The notes under the pieces were generated by a model. The model did not search any database and was not told where the DNA came from. It saw nothing but the letters and a program-made list of their open reading frames with translations. From Castanea sativa (lineage: Eukaryota > Streptophyta > Magnoliopsida > Fagales > Fagaceae), in NCBI RefSeq assembly GCF_040712315.1, contig NC_134013.1:85876001-85940000 (forward strand): a DNA stretch of 64,000 nt. Direction: 5' to 3'. Both the position numbers and the translations under genes were made by a program. Each line of letters starts with the position of its first letter. Position 1 is the stretch's first letter. Below are positions 44,690-58,834 of the stretch, piece by piece.

Positions 44690-46320
44690 CCCATGTATAC
44701 CAAATAGTTGGAATACAACATAATGACACCAAAAATTTTCTCACCGCATTATGGGAAGTTTTGGCCCGTTAGCAACTGAAAATTTAGGCCATGCCAATTT
44801 AGGCTAATCTTCAGAAAAACCTATTCTGTCCTGAACTTTTAGTCCAGTCCAAAGCTTTGACTAATTGTTTGAACTTTCAACTTATGGCTACGTGAGCGTG
44901 AAGCAAGCACAACAATCATCCCAAATATAGTGTTAGACAGCCGTGGACTTGGGACCACGCATTTAGGCTTTTCAAGGTCAGAAAACATCGATGTAGATGC
45001 CCAGAAATTCAACCCAACTTGTGTTCTTATTTTGAAAAAGTTCACCACTTCATCTACTTCAGCGGCAATGTCATCGATTAATAAATTGTAAGATGGAAAG
45101 TGAAGGATCAATCACTATTGCCTATGGATTCTTAAATTCTTTTTCCTCTTCTAGTTCACACGCATATTCATTTTTTGTCGGTAACATACAAATTGCATAC
45201 TCAAAATTTGATTGAAATTTGTATTCATCTTTTAATTTTGCATTTGCCCATTACAATATATGTCTGAATAGAATAAATTTGAAATTTATTTAAATTCAAT
45301 TGAACAAACAAACGTTAAAGTTAGAGGCATGAAATAAGTTTTCTTCATTTTTATTCTTTATTTAATTATTTTTAAAATCAATATAATTTCTTCTTTGTTT
45401 GTGCTTATTGGTTGTCTCCCTTTCTAGCACGATTTCCGACGATTCTTTTCATCCACTATCAAGTGCAATGATGTGTGGGCTGATGTCGTGATGTGGCTAT
45501 GTTTTTCACCATTTAGATTTTGTAGACGTGGTGTTTTCTTCCTATAAGGTAGGTTTAAATGTCGTTTATTTTGCTAAAAGTTAAAAGTAGAAAATTGAAA
45601 ATTTTATAACAAAATAATTTTAAAATATGTTAATAGTGCTATAAGACTAATTTTTAATAAAAATTTTATTTAAAAAAGACATTTGTAAGTCTCGTGAACA
45701 ATGAACGAAACCCATTGAAATCTCTAAAAAAAAAAAAAAAAAGTGAAATGCAAACGTTGGACGTAGTCCCTGTATCCAAACGGATACTTATTTAAATCTG
45801 GAAATACCAGGAGACATTAAAACGGAAGGAGTCAAACTCATTGATATCTCTACTTAAAACACTAAAAAGTATGAATTATCACAAAGTTAAATCCATGTTG
45901 CCCAAATAATTGGACTTCAAAACAATAACCAAAAATTTGTCTCTGTCTGGGCCTGGAGTCCCCACCCTAATTTTTTTTTTTTTTTTGGGGTGAAAATGAT
46001 TACCCACTCTAATTTAATTCGCCTTTGGACTATCTGCATTATAGGAAGTTAAGGCCCGTTTGGCACCTAAAAATTTTGGCCACATCAATTTAAGGATGAC
46101 CTAAGGAAGAACCTCCTAATATCCTGAACTTCAGCCCAGTCCAAAGAAAAAACTTTTAACTTTCAACTTAAGGCTACGTGGACTTGCAGCTACAGACATA
46201 GCCGTGGGCTTGGACCAGGCTTTTAGGCTTTTCGAAGGTTCAACCCAACTTGTTTCTTATACAACGTGGGCTATAAAAACACAATCCTAAAACCTCAATA
46301 AACTAGAGTCAAGATTAACA
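44690..46320. repeat. Relic fourth unit of the histone cluster, H4 gene missing
   Basis: 44690-45110 matches the spacer at about 48700-48900 and 52280-52480 (AAGCAAGCACAACAATCATCCC, TTTAGGCTTTTC). 45113-45350 matches what lies beyond the H4 promoters (CTATTGC, ATGGATTCTTAA, ATTCTTTTTC; compare 51201-51235 and 47690-47950). 45480-45545 matches 48160-48200 and 51650-51700 (TTCACCATTTAGATTTTGTAGA). The H4 gene and promoter expected between 44690 and 45113 are absent, so a copy was probably lost by deletion. Confidence 0.65.
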
Positions 46321-47140
46321 GGAAAATTGGATATCTTTACATATCTTTAATCGACCATCATTTAGACACTTGACACTATACACAAAAAAATAAAAATAAA
46401 CAAATCTGCCTCTTGATTTTTTTTTTTTGTAAAACACAAAATGGTGAAATACAATTAACACCCTAAAGTTTAGGCTAATGCCAATCAGGACCAAGTCATT
46501 ATTCACTATGAGAGAGAGAGTAGAAAAAACATCAAATTGAGTTGCTTACATTCAAAAGCTTTTTTAGATTGGAAGCTTTGGTAAGTGTTGAAATTTTAAG
46601 AATTCTAAAATAGCTCGTGTATGAACTTGGAAATTCAAACCCCCGTTCTCTCTACTGGAAGGCGTATGGTTTGGTGAAGCCTCGTTGGGATGTTTTAAGT
46701 AACATACAATTGAACCCAAATCTCACTTCCCACCTTGCTTCCTAGAGTAAAATTCCATATGTTCCTCAAAGCTGCTGCTGCTGATGACCAATTTGTACAT
46801 CAAAAAGGAAGGTCGTTCAGCCAGGTAACAAAATTGGAATCCCAATCCAGGTAACAAAATTATATATAACAACTAATTATCCCAATCCAGCTAACAAAAT
46901 TGGAATCCAATTAGGACCTGCAAATACAGCACCAAACAAGAACTCTCATGGTTTGAACTCAAACAAACAAATAGCAAAATAATTGATATCAGAGAATAGC
47001 ATGAAAGTTTAAAATTCATATCAGTCTATTCATGATTCACTTAAAATCAGCATCAATTAAGTCCAATTACAACAAAAACCCCCCCTAATTTGTAACATAA
47101 CCCAAATACTAAACCCTAACCCTAACTCTTAACTTCCTTC

Positions 47141-47680
<540 letters not shown>

Positions 47681-47689
47681 TTTTGCTTT

Positions 47690-50580
47690 ATAATTCTTTT
47701 TCCTCTTCTGGTTCACACACATGTTCATTTCTTGATTCTTGTCCATAACCTATTTTGATAAAAAGAAAGTTAAAATGTAAATTACCCCTTTAATTAAAAT
47801 TCATATTAAGCTTTTTACTTTGCTTTTGCTCAGTTTAATACTTCAATATATGTTGGAATTGAGTAAATTTAAAACTTATTTGAATTCAATTGAACAAACA
47901 TGAAGACAGAGGCTTGAAATAAATTAAATTAAAGTAAATTTTTTCCCTTTTCTTTCTTTATTTTTAAAATTACTATAAATTTTTTTTTTTTTTTTGTGCT
48001 TATGGATTGTCTTCCTCTATTAGGATGCTGCCAAAACTTTCATCCACTACCAAGTGGAGTGGGGTTACTGCTGAAGAATGCAAGTAAAAGGGAAATAAAC
48101 GACACTTGGTGAGTTTATTGCTAAAGAATGCAAGTAAAAGAAATAAACAATGTTGTGAAGTGACTGTTTTTTCACTATTAGATTTTGTAGATGCTACGTT
48201 TTCTTTATTTGTTTAAAAACAAGAAAACGTTAAATCCATTTCCCAAATAATCGGACTTAAAAAAAACAATTGATTTTTTTTAATGAACAAAAAATAACCT
48301 CACACGTGTAATTATTGACCTGGCTTACTTAAATCTGTAATTAATGGCATGGAGCATCCCTGAACACATTAAGACTACCATTGTCATGGCACAATATTTT
48401 TACAAAACACACAACTCAAATCTAGCAACTCCTGAACTCACAAGTGTGACCAAGCGTGGGACTCTACCAATGCACCGCACCAGGCGCATCGGACTTCAAA
48501 CTATTGAAACCAAAAATAGTCAGCGTCTGGCCTTGATTCCCACTCTAATTTAATCCCTCTTTGGATTGTTTCCCTAAAAAGGGCCAATAATCAAAAAGTT
48601 AGATCCATATTGCCCAAATAATTGGACTTCAAAAAAATTGTCTGTCTGGGCCTAGATTACCCTCTCTAATTTAATCCGCCTTTGGATGATCTCACTGCAT
48701 CATAGGACATTTTGGCCCGTTTAGCGCCTGAAAATTTTGGAACTTCAGCCCAGTCCAAAGCTATAACTTTTAAACTATAAATTTGAACTTCCAACTTACT
48801 TGTAAATTGTAATTGCGGCAAGCACAGCAATCATACCAAATATGGTGCTAGAGACAGAGCCATGGACTTGGACCAGGCTTTTAGGCTTTTCGAAGGTTCA
48901 ACCCAACCATTGGATTATGTTGGAAGGATTTTTTTTTATATATATAATTATGAACAAAAAAGAGAGGGTCTCACGCGTGATCATTAACCCAACCCACTTA
49001 AACCCACAGGGCTCATGGCGTTGGACACCCTAGGTGCGTTACATTGTGGCACAGTATTTTTGGAAGCCCCAGAGGGCATGGAAGGATTCTTTTTCCTCTT
49101 CTAACGCACACGTAGACTCAAAATAATGAAACCAAAAATTTCTCTGTCTGGCCCTGGAGTCCCCACCCTTTTTCTTGTTTTTTTTTTTTTTTTGCTGAAT
49201 CTCTAATTTAATTCGCCTTTGGATTGTCTGCATTATAGGAAGTTTAGGCCCGTTTGGCACCTGAAAACTTCGGCCACGTCAGTTTAAGATGGCTAAGGAA
49301 GAACCTATTAATATACTGAACTTCAGCCCAGTCCAAAGCTAAAACTTTTACTAATATTTGAACTTTTAACTTTCAACTTAAGGCTACGTGGACTTGGACC
49401 AGGCTTATAGGCTTTTCGAAGGTTCAACCCAACTTGTTCCTTATACAACGTGGGCTAAAAAAAAATCCTAAAACTTCAACTAGAATCAAGATTAACAGAA
49501 AAATTGGATATCTTTACCCATCTTTAATCGACTGTCATTTAGACACTACATAGAAAAAAACATAAACAAATGTGCCTCTTGATTTTTTTGTAAAATACAA
49601 AATGGTGAAATAAAGTCAACAGCATCAGGACCAACTCCTTAAATCACTATGAGACAAAGGAAAAAAAGAGTAACCGATTAAAAGAACCAAGTTGGTCAGT
49701 ATTTAAGAACCAAGTTGGTGAGTTTTAAAATCTGTAACATTTTTTATTAACTATATTTTACCCAAGACAGAACTGTAACATTATTGACCATGTATTATTT
49801 TATGTATAAATAAACAATTACAAAAAATATAATAATAATAATAATCAAATTGAGTTGCTTACATTCAAAAGCTTTTTAGATTTGGAAACTTTGGTCAGTG
49901 TTAAAATTTTAAGAATTTTGAAATAGCTCGTGAATGAACTTAGAAATTCAAACCCCCGTTCTCTCTTCTGGAAGGCGTATGGTTTGGTGAAGCCTTGTTG
50001 GGATGTTTTAACATACAACTGAACCCAAATCTCACTCCCACCTTGCTTACTAAAGAAATATTCCACATGTTCCTCAAAGCTGCTGATGACCAATTTGTAC
50101 ATCAAAAAGGAAGGTCGTTCAGCCAACTATTGAAAACTAATAAAAGACCTCAATCTAGATCATGTACTTGTGCTTTTCTTAAAAGATGAAACCTAGTTCT
50201 CATGCTAGATCTTTGATTTCTCAGTTTAGACACTGTTCTGGGCAGTTTCATGAATGCAAAATCTTTATCCAATTTCGCTAACAGAAATTCCTCAAGCCCT
50301 AAATGAATCCCAGTTTTTAAACAAGAACCAATTCCATCAAAGCTCATATTTCAGGTTCAAATTATATATAACAACTAATTATCCCAATCCAGGTAACAAA
50401 ATTGGAATCCAATTAGGACCTGCAAATACAGCACCAAACAAGAACTATCATGGTTTAAACTCAGACAAACAAAATAGCAAAACCATTGAAAGAGAATAGC
50501 ATGAAAGTTTAAAATTCATATCAGTCTATTCATGATTCACTTAAATCAACATCAATTAAGTCCAATTTACAACAAAAACC
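47690..50580. other. Spacer between H4 copies 1 and 2
   Basis: No gene. It consists of blocks repeated in each cluster unit, for example GCAAGCACAGCAATCAT near 48815 and 52373, AGAGAGGGTCTCACGCGTGATC near 48960 and 52540, and AGGCTTTTCGAAGGTTCAACCC near 46227, 48882 and 49415. Several T-runs. Short frames in it have no recognisable product. Confidence 0.7.
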
Positions 50581-50635
50581 CCCTAATTTGAAACAACCCA
50601 AATACTAAACCCTAACCCTAACTCTATCCTCCTTC

Positions 50636-51170
<535 letters not shown>

Positions 51171-51179
51171 GATTTTGCT

Positions 51180-53520
51180 TTATGGTGGGAACTTTTGTCT
51201 CTATTGCATATGGATTCTTAATTCTTTTTCTCTTGTCCATAACCTATTTTGATAAAAAGAGAGTTAAAATGTAAATTACACTTTTAATTAAAATTCATAT
51301 TAAGCTTTTGACTTTGCTTTTACTCAGTTTAATACTTCAATATATGTTGGAATTGAATAAATTTAAAACTTATCTGAATTCAATTCAAGAAACATAAAGA
51401 TGGAGGCTTGAAATAAATGAAAATAAAGTAAGCTCTTGCCTTTTTCTTTCTTTATTTTAAAAATCACTATAATTTCTTCTTTTTTGTTTGTGCTTATGGA
51501 TTGTCTTCCTCTCTTGGGATGCCGCCAAACCTTTCATCCGCTACCAAGGGGAGTGGGTTTACTGCTGAAGAATGCAAATAAAAGAGAAATAAATGACACT
51601 CGGTGGGTTTATTGTTGAAGAATGCGAGTAAAAGAAATAAAGAGTGTTGTGATGTGACTATGTTTTTTCACCATTAGATTTTGTAGATGCTACTACGTTT
51701 TCTTCATTTGTTTAAAAACAAGAGATAATATTAGACATTAAAATTGGAGAGGAGCTGAATTCACTAATGTCTCTATTGAAAATACTAGAAAGTGTTAATA
51801 ATCAAAATGTTAAATCCCTTTTCCAAATAATCGGACTTCAAAAAAAAAATTTTGATTTTTTTTTTAACAAAAAGGACCTCACACTTGTGATCATTGACTC
51901 GGCTCACTTAAACCTGCTATTGATAGCATGAAGCACCCTGAGCACATTAAGGCTATCATTGTCATGGCACAATATTTTTGCGAAACACAAAACTCAAACC
52001 TAAAAATTTCTAAACTCGTAAGCATGACCAAGTGCAGGACTCCTACCAATGCACCGCACCCAGGCGCATTGGACTTCAAAATATTGAAAGCAAAAATTGT
52101 CAGCGTCTGGCCTGCATTCCCCACTCTAATTTAATCCCTCTTTGGATTGTTTCCCTAAAAAAGGCCATAAATCAAAAAGTTAAATCCATATTGGCCAAAT
52201 AATTGGACTTCAAAAAAATATTGTCTGTCTGGGCTTGGATTCCCCTCTCTAATTTAACCCGCCTTTGGATGATCTCACTGCATTTTAGGAAATTTTGGAA
52301 CTTCAGCCCAGTCCAATGCTACAAATTTTAACCATATATTTGAACTTCCAACTTACTTGTAAATTGTAATTGCAGCAAGCACAGCAATCATCCCAAATAT
52401 GGTGCTAGAGACATAGACGTGGACTTGGACCAGGCATTTAGGCTTTTCAAAGGTTCAACCCAACCTGTTTTCTTATTTTGACCAGGTTCGATTAAATTAT
52501 GTTGTAAGATTTTTTTTTTTTTTTTTAATTATGAACAAAAAAGAGAGGGTCTCACGCGTGATCATTGACCCAACCCACTTAAACCCACAGTACTCATGGC
52601 GTTGGACACCCTAGGTGCGTTACATTGTAGCAAAGTATTTTTGGAAGCCCCAGAGGGCTTGGAAGGATTCATTTTCCTCTTCTAATGCACACGCAGACTC
52701 ATTTATGGTCCATAACTTGTTCTGATAAAACTTCATAAAAAAAGCTTCTTCACATTCTGATAAGCTCGTGCTTCTTTTATACACCATATTTCTATATACC
52801 TGTGCTGCTTTCTATAATAATATTGTAAACGCAATTTTTGAAAAATTAGTACTTCATAATGGACTTAAAAAACATATCTTATTAAACTTCAACAAACTTG
52901 AGTCAAGATTAACAGGGAAATTGCATAAGGGTTATGCTAAAGACCAATGAATATTACCTTAAGTCAAAATTGGGTTTAAAGACCAAGTTGTTTCAATCGT
53001 TTAAAGTCAAATTTGGGTTTAGAGACAGTTGATTCAACTTTAAAAAGTTATGAATCTGACTTTCATTAGCCCATATCTCAAAAATGATAACTATATTTTA
53101 CCCAACATAAAAATCTGTAACATTTTTATTCACCATTTAAACAATTTAACATTTATGAAAACAAATTGAGAGTTAGTTACATACAAAACCTTTTTAGAGT
53201 TTTGTGTACACTCAGAACCTTGGCAAATGTGCAAAAATAGCTCATGTATGACTATACTTAGAAATTCAAACCCAATATCAAATGTATGGTTCGGTGAACC
53301 TCGTTGGGATGTGTTTTAACATACAATTGAACCCAAATCTCAGTAAGCAAAGAATTTCCATATGTTCCTTAATTCTTCAGCCAATTAAAAACACCAACTA
53401 ATAAGATTCTATTCATAATTTCATACATAGTATAAACTCAAAACAAAGCAAATACCAAAATAATTGGATGGAAGAGAGTAGCAAGAAAATCAGTCGATTA
53501 ACAATCAATTTCCAATTACA
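51180..53520. other. Spacer between H4 copies 2 and 3
   Basis: Repeats the spacer blocks of the preceding unit in the same order, but lacks most of the part equivalent to 49100-49500. The 3' flank of copy 3 (52700-53520) is more diverged than that of copies 1 and 2. No gene recognised. Confidence 0.7.
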
Positions 53521-53587
53521 ACAGAACCCCTAATTTCGAAACACAATCCAAAATACTAAACCCTAACCCTAACTCTAACCTCCCTCC

Positions 53588-53908
<321 letters not shown>

Positions 53909-53981
53909 CTACTCTTTGTTTTTGAGAGATTGATTTGTTGTTTCTGTTTGGGATGGAAATGTGAGGAAGAAGGTTGGAGGG

Positions 53982-54120
53982 TATATATAATGGGTAGGGG
54001 TGGTGCTGTGGCCGTTCGCTGATGGAGCGATCCGTGTGAATTATAAGTGTAGGGGTTTTTGGCCGTTGGATTTTTTAGTGTTTGGATTTCATTGGTGGAA
54101 ATTTGAAGGTGCGGATCGAG
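53982..54120 (-). promoter_or_regulatory. H4 copy 3 promoter, one nonamer lost
   Basis: TATA TTATATATA (53982-53990), octamer variant CACGGATC (54029-54036), nonamer-like AATCCAACG (54064-54072), CCAAT (54091-54095) and TGCGGATC on the plus strand (54110-54117). The proximal nonamer present in copies 1 and 2 is degenerate here (CAGCGAACG, 54013-54021), so this copy may be driven differently. Confidence 0.8.
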
Positions 54121-54199
54121 ACGATTTTGCCTTTTTGGTGGGAACTTTTTGTCTCTGTGAGAAAACACACTTTTGAGCGCCGACGGAAAAAACACAAAT

Positions 54200-55958
54200 T
54201 AAACTCGAAAAGACCGCGTTTGGTTTTGGCTAAAAATTTGAAAATTTTGATTGGAGTTACAAGTCATGACATGTGGATTGTGTTTTAAAAAAAAGATACG
54301 TGTCATTAGTCTGATGGATCTAATAAACAAAAGTATTGATCCTAATGTTTTACCGAATAATAATTATATAAAGGCTTTTTTTTACTCAATTATATAAAGG
54401 CTTAAAAAAGAATAGTTTTAGGGGTTTGTTTGGATACCGCTTATTTTGTTAAAATTGAAAATATTATAGATAAAAGTAAAAGTTAGCTGAAATAGTAGAC
54501 TGAGGCTTATGAATAGTAACAAAAAGTATCGTGGGTCATGAATAGTAGAAATAATAAGCTGAATAATAAAATATTTTTTATTGGCATCGAAACAGAGGCT
54601 TATAGTTAAATGATTCTCCCAAAAAAAAAGTTAAGTGATATTATTTATTGATTTTCTAAGAACCATTTGTTTAAATATTTTTTCTCTTATTATTGTGTAT
54701 ATTAGTTATTAATTTTTCTCTTATAATTATAATGTGTCAAATTGAAATGCACTTATAAGCTAATTTATTACTTATTTTTCCTACAATCTGCAAGTTTCAC
54801 GTAAATCATACACTTATTTTATTTTATTTTTACTTTTTATTTACAATATTTTTAGCAATAAATTAGAGAAATTATTCCCAGACAGACTCAACATGTAATG
54901 AGATTATCATAAGCACCACTTGATATCAAGCTCAAATTCGACTAGTAGTGCTTAATTTTTGAGCTCAAAGGGATACAAATATAATTGAAGGGATGTGCAT
55001 TGTGAGAATAATGATGCACGAGCATGATGACACATTAGATGATGTCTTTTATGCTAATTCATAAGTTATTCTAAAAACAATGTTAAGTGATAATTTATAA
55101 GGTTTTTTTTTTAATTTTAATGATCAGCTGAAGCTTTTATTCAAACAAAAAAAACAAAAAAGAAGAAGAAGAAGAAGAAGAAAAGGGCTTGCTCCAATAA
55201 AGATAACATCCATTAAAGGGGCTTGGAGCATAGCTTACAACCCAAAAACTAGAAACCTTATTCTTAAAACACTAAAAGAGACTAAAACATGGGCTGCTAT
55301 TCAGCCAAAAAAAAACATGGGCTTCTATTCAGCAAAAAACTCATGGGCTGCTTTATTTCCTTCACTAAGGTTCCATTTGAAAGAAACTGACTGTGCGAAA
55401 CCCAGCTGAAAGTATCAATAAATATGACTAAAATTCTCCAAGGCATTGCATCAAAAGGGGATAAACTCATAAAAAGAGCTTCTATACAAGCTTAGGCATT
55501 GCTTTTGATTACAATCATAGCAAGGCCATGGCTAGCTACCCAGATAATTACCTTAACCGTTGCTTAGAAAGGGAAGTTGGTTTTCACTCATTTTGACAGA
55601 GCAAAAACTAAATTCCCTTTCCAATATCTAGCAACTAAGGCAATGACAGAATGGTTTAATAGTTATCCCATTAATTAAGTGAAAAATGAGTCTTGATTCT
55701 GTAAATATTTATTAAAGTCAGTGAGATTCCTTGTAACATTTTGGACTTTTGATTTCATATAACTACAGGATCATGCACCATGTAATTATGTACAAACTTG
55801 TGAGCACGAAATCAATTTAAATATATATATATATATAATATTGTTATTTTTTTATATGCATACATATATATATATATATAGTTATATAGACTAAATATTA
55901 ATTTGCGTAAGTTTATAAATAAGTTCTTAAGTTATCAAATTAATGTGTGTAAATATAA

Positions 55959-55987
<29 letters not shown>
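54200..55987. other. Intergenic, AT-rich
   Basis: No gene recognised. Contains an (AAG)n microsatellite (about 55160-55182), TA tracts near 55820 and 55865, and a TG tract at 55974-55990 that abuts the LTR of element 2. Confidence 0.6.
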
Positions 55988-55991
<4 letters not shown>

Positions 55992-56764
55992 GGTGGGGGT
56001 AAAAACTCTTGAATTAACATTTGGGTTTTGGGCTTGATTGGCTGGTACCAGTTTGTTTTGATTAGGGTCTCTAAGCCCACAAGTCAGTCTGCACTGTAAA
56101 GGTCCGAGGAGTCGTCCGAGGAGGAATGTCTCCTCGGATAGGCCCAGCAATGACCCTGGGACTTGCTAAACGGGTTAGAGGCATAATTCTGAAAAAACTG
56201 ATGGGTAAGAGGGTGATCCAAGCACCCTTTAGAAGCAAGGATGTGAGAAAAATATCTAAGGAAAAGGCTGCTACCTCCACATTAAAGACCCTGCATCTAC
56301 CTCCCTGGCCGCATTAATGGGAAAGTGACCTATGAGCAGTAGAATTCAGCCTCTCTGCTATTGTTTGAAGACTTCAAAAAGGCGGTGGATGAGACAAGTA
56401 TCCAAGGGAAAGATTTGTACGACACGTGGATAAACCAGTGAAGAAAAAGAAGTATGTAAGGAGAAGAGAGAGGAAAGAGAGAGGGATCTGCACCTTCTAT
56501 TGAGAAAAATAGGAACTAAGGATTGTAAACTTTGGCATAGAAAGAGAATATTTATACAACTCGTCCTCGGTTTACGTATGAGGAGGTCTCTTTGTCATAT
56601 TCGTTTATCATTTGCACAAATAGTAGCACTCTAGCCTGTTCATTAAATTTCCAACATCCCGAACCTAGATTTCAAATCCATACTCTACAAAATTTATTGC
56701 ATAAGGCTCATTAGGCCTGAGCCCAACACTTGTTTTTGGGTCCGGGTACAATTGTGCACTTACA
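55988..56764 (+). repeat. Element 2 5' LTR
   Basis: About 777 bp. The right end (CAATTGTGCACTTACA) and several inner blocks (AAAGGCTGCTACCTCCACAT, AAGCCCATA-type tail) match the element 1 LTR. The left end is placed at TGTGGGTGGGGG but is blurred by a (TG)n tract. Confidence 0.8.
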
Positions 56765-56785
56765 ATTGGCGCCGTTTGTGGGAAA
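56765..56785 (+). promoter_or_regulatory. Primer-binding site, element 2
   Basis: ATTGGCGCCGTTTGTGGGAA right after the LTR. The TGGCGCC core starts at 56767 and fits a tRNA 3' end such as tRNA-Asp. Confidence 0.65.
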
Positions 56786-56811
56786 TCTAGCGTTGAAGGA
56801 ATTGAAACATC

Positions 56812-58737
56812 ATGGCAGGCTTGGGTTCGCATTATGCAGAATCATAGGGATCACAGCCCAAAGATCTTTTTGAGCGTCTTGAATGCCGGAGGGATCGAGA
56901 GGGAAGTGTTCATACCGTATATCCTGGCGCGAGTCATACGCGCAACGGAGGCAGTGCCACCCATGAGGATGATGCCAAGGCCATGCAGAGGGAGATTGAC
57001 CACCTCAAGAAGAAGCTACGCCATGTCAGACGAAGGCGGGCTTCACCCCCATCCAATCCTTCTTCAGGGGAATCTCGGGGAAGCAGTTACAGTTCAAGGT
57101 CCAGGACTCCCCCTAGCGAAACCTTCTCTCGCGAAGAGGATGACCTACCAGGTCGTAAGCATAGGAAGCTTCCTTCCAGGGGCTTGGGGAATGATGCTAT
57201 GAGCCGAGCGTTACACCAACTCTCCAAATCACCCTTCTCACGCAGGATTGAGAATGGAAGGCTCCCTAGACGGTTCACCCAGCCCACCTTCACCATTTAT
57301 AATGGCCGAACAGACCTGGTGGAACATGTGAGCCACTTTAATCAGAGGATGGCGGTGTATTCTCACAATGAAACCTTGACGTGCAAAGTCTTTCCTTCTA
57401 GCCTAGGACCTGTTGCTATAAGATGGTTCAATGGACTAAAGTCGGGGTCTGTCGGTTCGTTCAGGGAACTTACTAGAGCATTCGCGTCTTGGTTCATTAC
57501 ATGCAGCAGAGTTCCTCGACCGTTGGACTCGCTATTATCTATGGCCATGAGGGAGGGTGAGACACTGAAAGCCTACTCCGACAAGTATTGGGAGATGTTC
57601 AATGAGATAGATGGAGATTTTGACGAGGTGGCAATTAATACTTTTAAAGTGGGTCTTCCCACTAATCATGATTTAAGGAAATCCCTGACCAAGAAGCCCG
57701 TACAGAGTGTACGTCGCCTCATGGACCGCATTGACGGGTACAAAAAGGTTGAGGAAGATCAACAGCAGGGTAAGGGTAAAGCGAAGGTTATCCCGCAGGA
57801 GAGAAGGGATTTCAGGTCAGACAGGTACCATAACAATAAGCCGATGAGAGATTACTCTGGGCAGTCCGGCTCAGCCACTCCTCAAGCAGCTAATACTGTA
57901 TTCCGAAAACCAGTGCACCATCTACTGGAGAAAGTCCGTAAGGAACCCTACTTCAAATGGCCCAGTAAGATGGCAGGGGACCCTACGAAACCGAATCAGA
58001 ATCTTTTTTTCCAGTACCATCAGGACGTGGGTCATACTACTGAGAATTGTAGGACCATCTGGAACCATCTAGAGCAGCTTGTTAGCGAGGGAAAATTGAA
58101 GCAACACCTATACCAACCTAACGGGCAAGGCAGTCAGTCAGGTTCAAATAATCAGAAGAACAACTCATCTCGGCCACCCTTGGGAACGATTAATGTCATC
58201 TTTGCTGCACCTGGCAGGACCGGTTCATGTCCTACCAGGGTGATGGCGGTATCACACTCCCAGGCCGAGGAGTTGGGCTCGAAGCCGAAAAGAATTAGAG
58301 GGACTGTGCCTGTCTTGGGGTTCTTGGAGGAGGATAAGGTTGGGACCATCCAACCCCATGATGACACCCTGGTGGTCACTTTGAGGATAGGGAATTACAA
58401 CGTCAAAAGGGTGATGATCGATCAAGGCAGCGGCGCGGATATTATGTATCCTGACTTATTCAAAGGGCTAAGGTTAAAACTGGAGGATCTCACTCCTTAT
58501 GACTCCCCACTGATAAGCTTCGAAGGGAAGGCTGTCATACCAAAGGGACAAATTCGATTGTCTGTACAGTCTGGCTCGGAAACGGTCGAGGTGGATTTTA
58601 TTGTGGTTGACACATATTCCCCATACACGGCCATCCTTGCCAGGCCTTGGTTGCACGCTTTGGGTGCTGTCTCCTCAACTTTGCATGTTAAAGTAAAATT
58701 CCCTTCGGGGGGACTCATCGAAAGAAATTCTTGGTAG
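56812..58737 (+). pseudogene. gag-pro: Element 2 gag-protease (one early stop, one late frameshift)
   Basis: ATG at 56812 (MAGLGSHYAES) matches the element 1 start. A TAG at 56845-56847 cuts it after 11 codons. From ATG 56983 in the same frame, 584 codons are open. Counted from 56983: basic N-terminal region KKKLRHVRRRR (~9-19), capsid-like gag (~103-260, FTIYNGRTDLVEHV, AYSDKYWEMFNEIDGDFDE), zinc-knuckle remnant QYHQDVGHTTENC with its first cysteine changed to F (~343-357), protease active-site region VMIDQGSGADIMY (~476-488) and VVDTYSPYTAILARPWLHA. A G-run near 58708-58714 with one extra base shifts the frame and ends the ORF at 58737. In the shifted frame coding continues to a UAG at 58823-58825, the stop shared with element 1. 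Confidence 0.88.
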
Positions 58738-58822
58738 CCAAGCAGTGGCAAGGAAATGCATATCGGCTGCAGTACTGCATCAAGCCAAATCAGAGTCCTC
58801 GACCTCGGTTATGAAGGACTTA

Positions 58823-58834
58823 TAGCAATTAACA
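58823..58834 (+). promoter_or_regulatory. Candidate read-through stop between protease and RT
   Basis: UAG CAA UUA follows the protease tail in the pol frame. Element 1 has UAG CAA UUG at the same place (19673-19681), in the protease frame. UAG-CAR-YYA is the known leaky-stop context of tobamoviruses. No other stop is shared by the two copies. Function is inferred. Confidence 0.45.
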
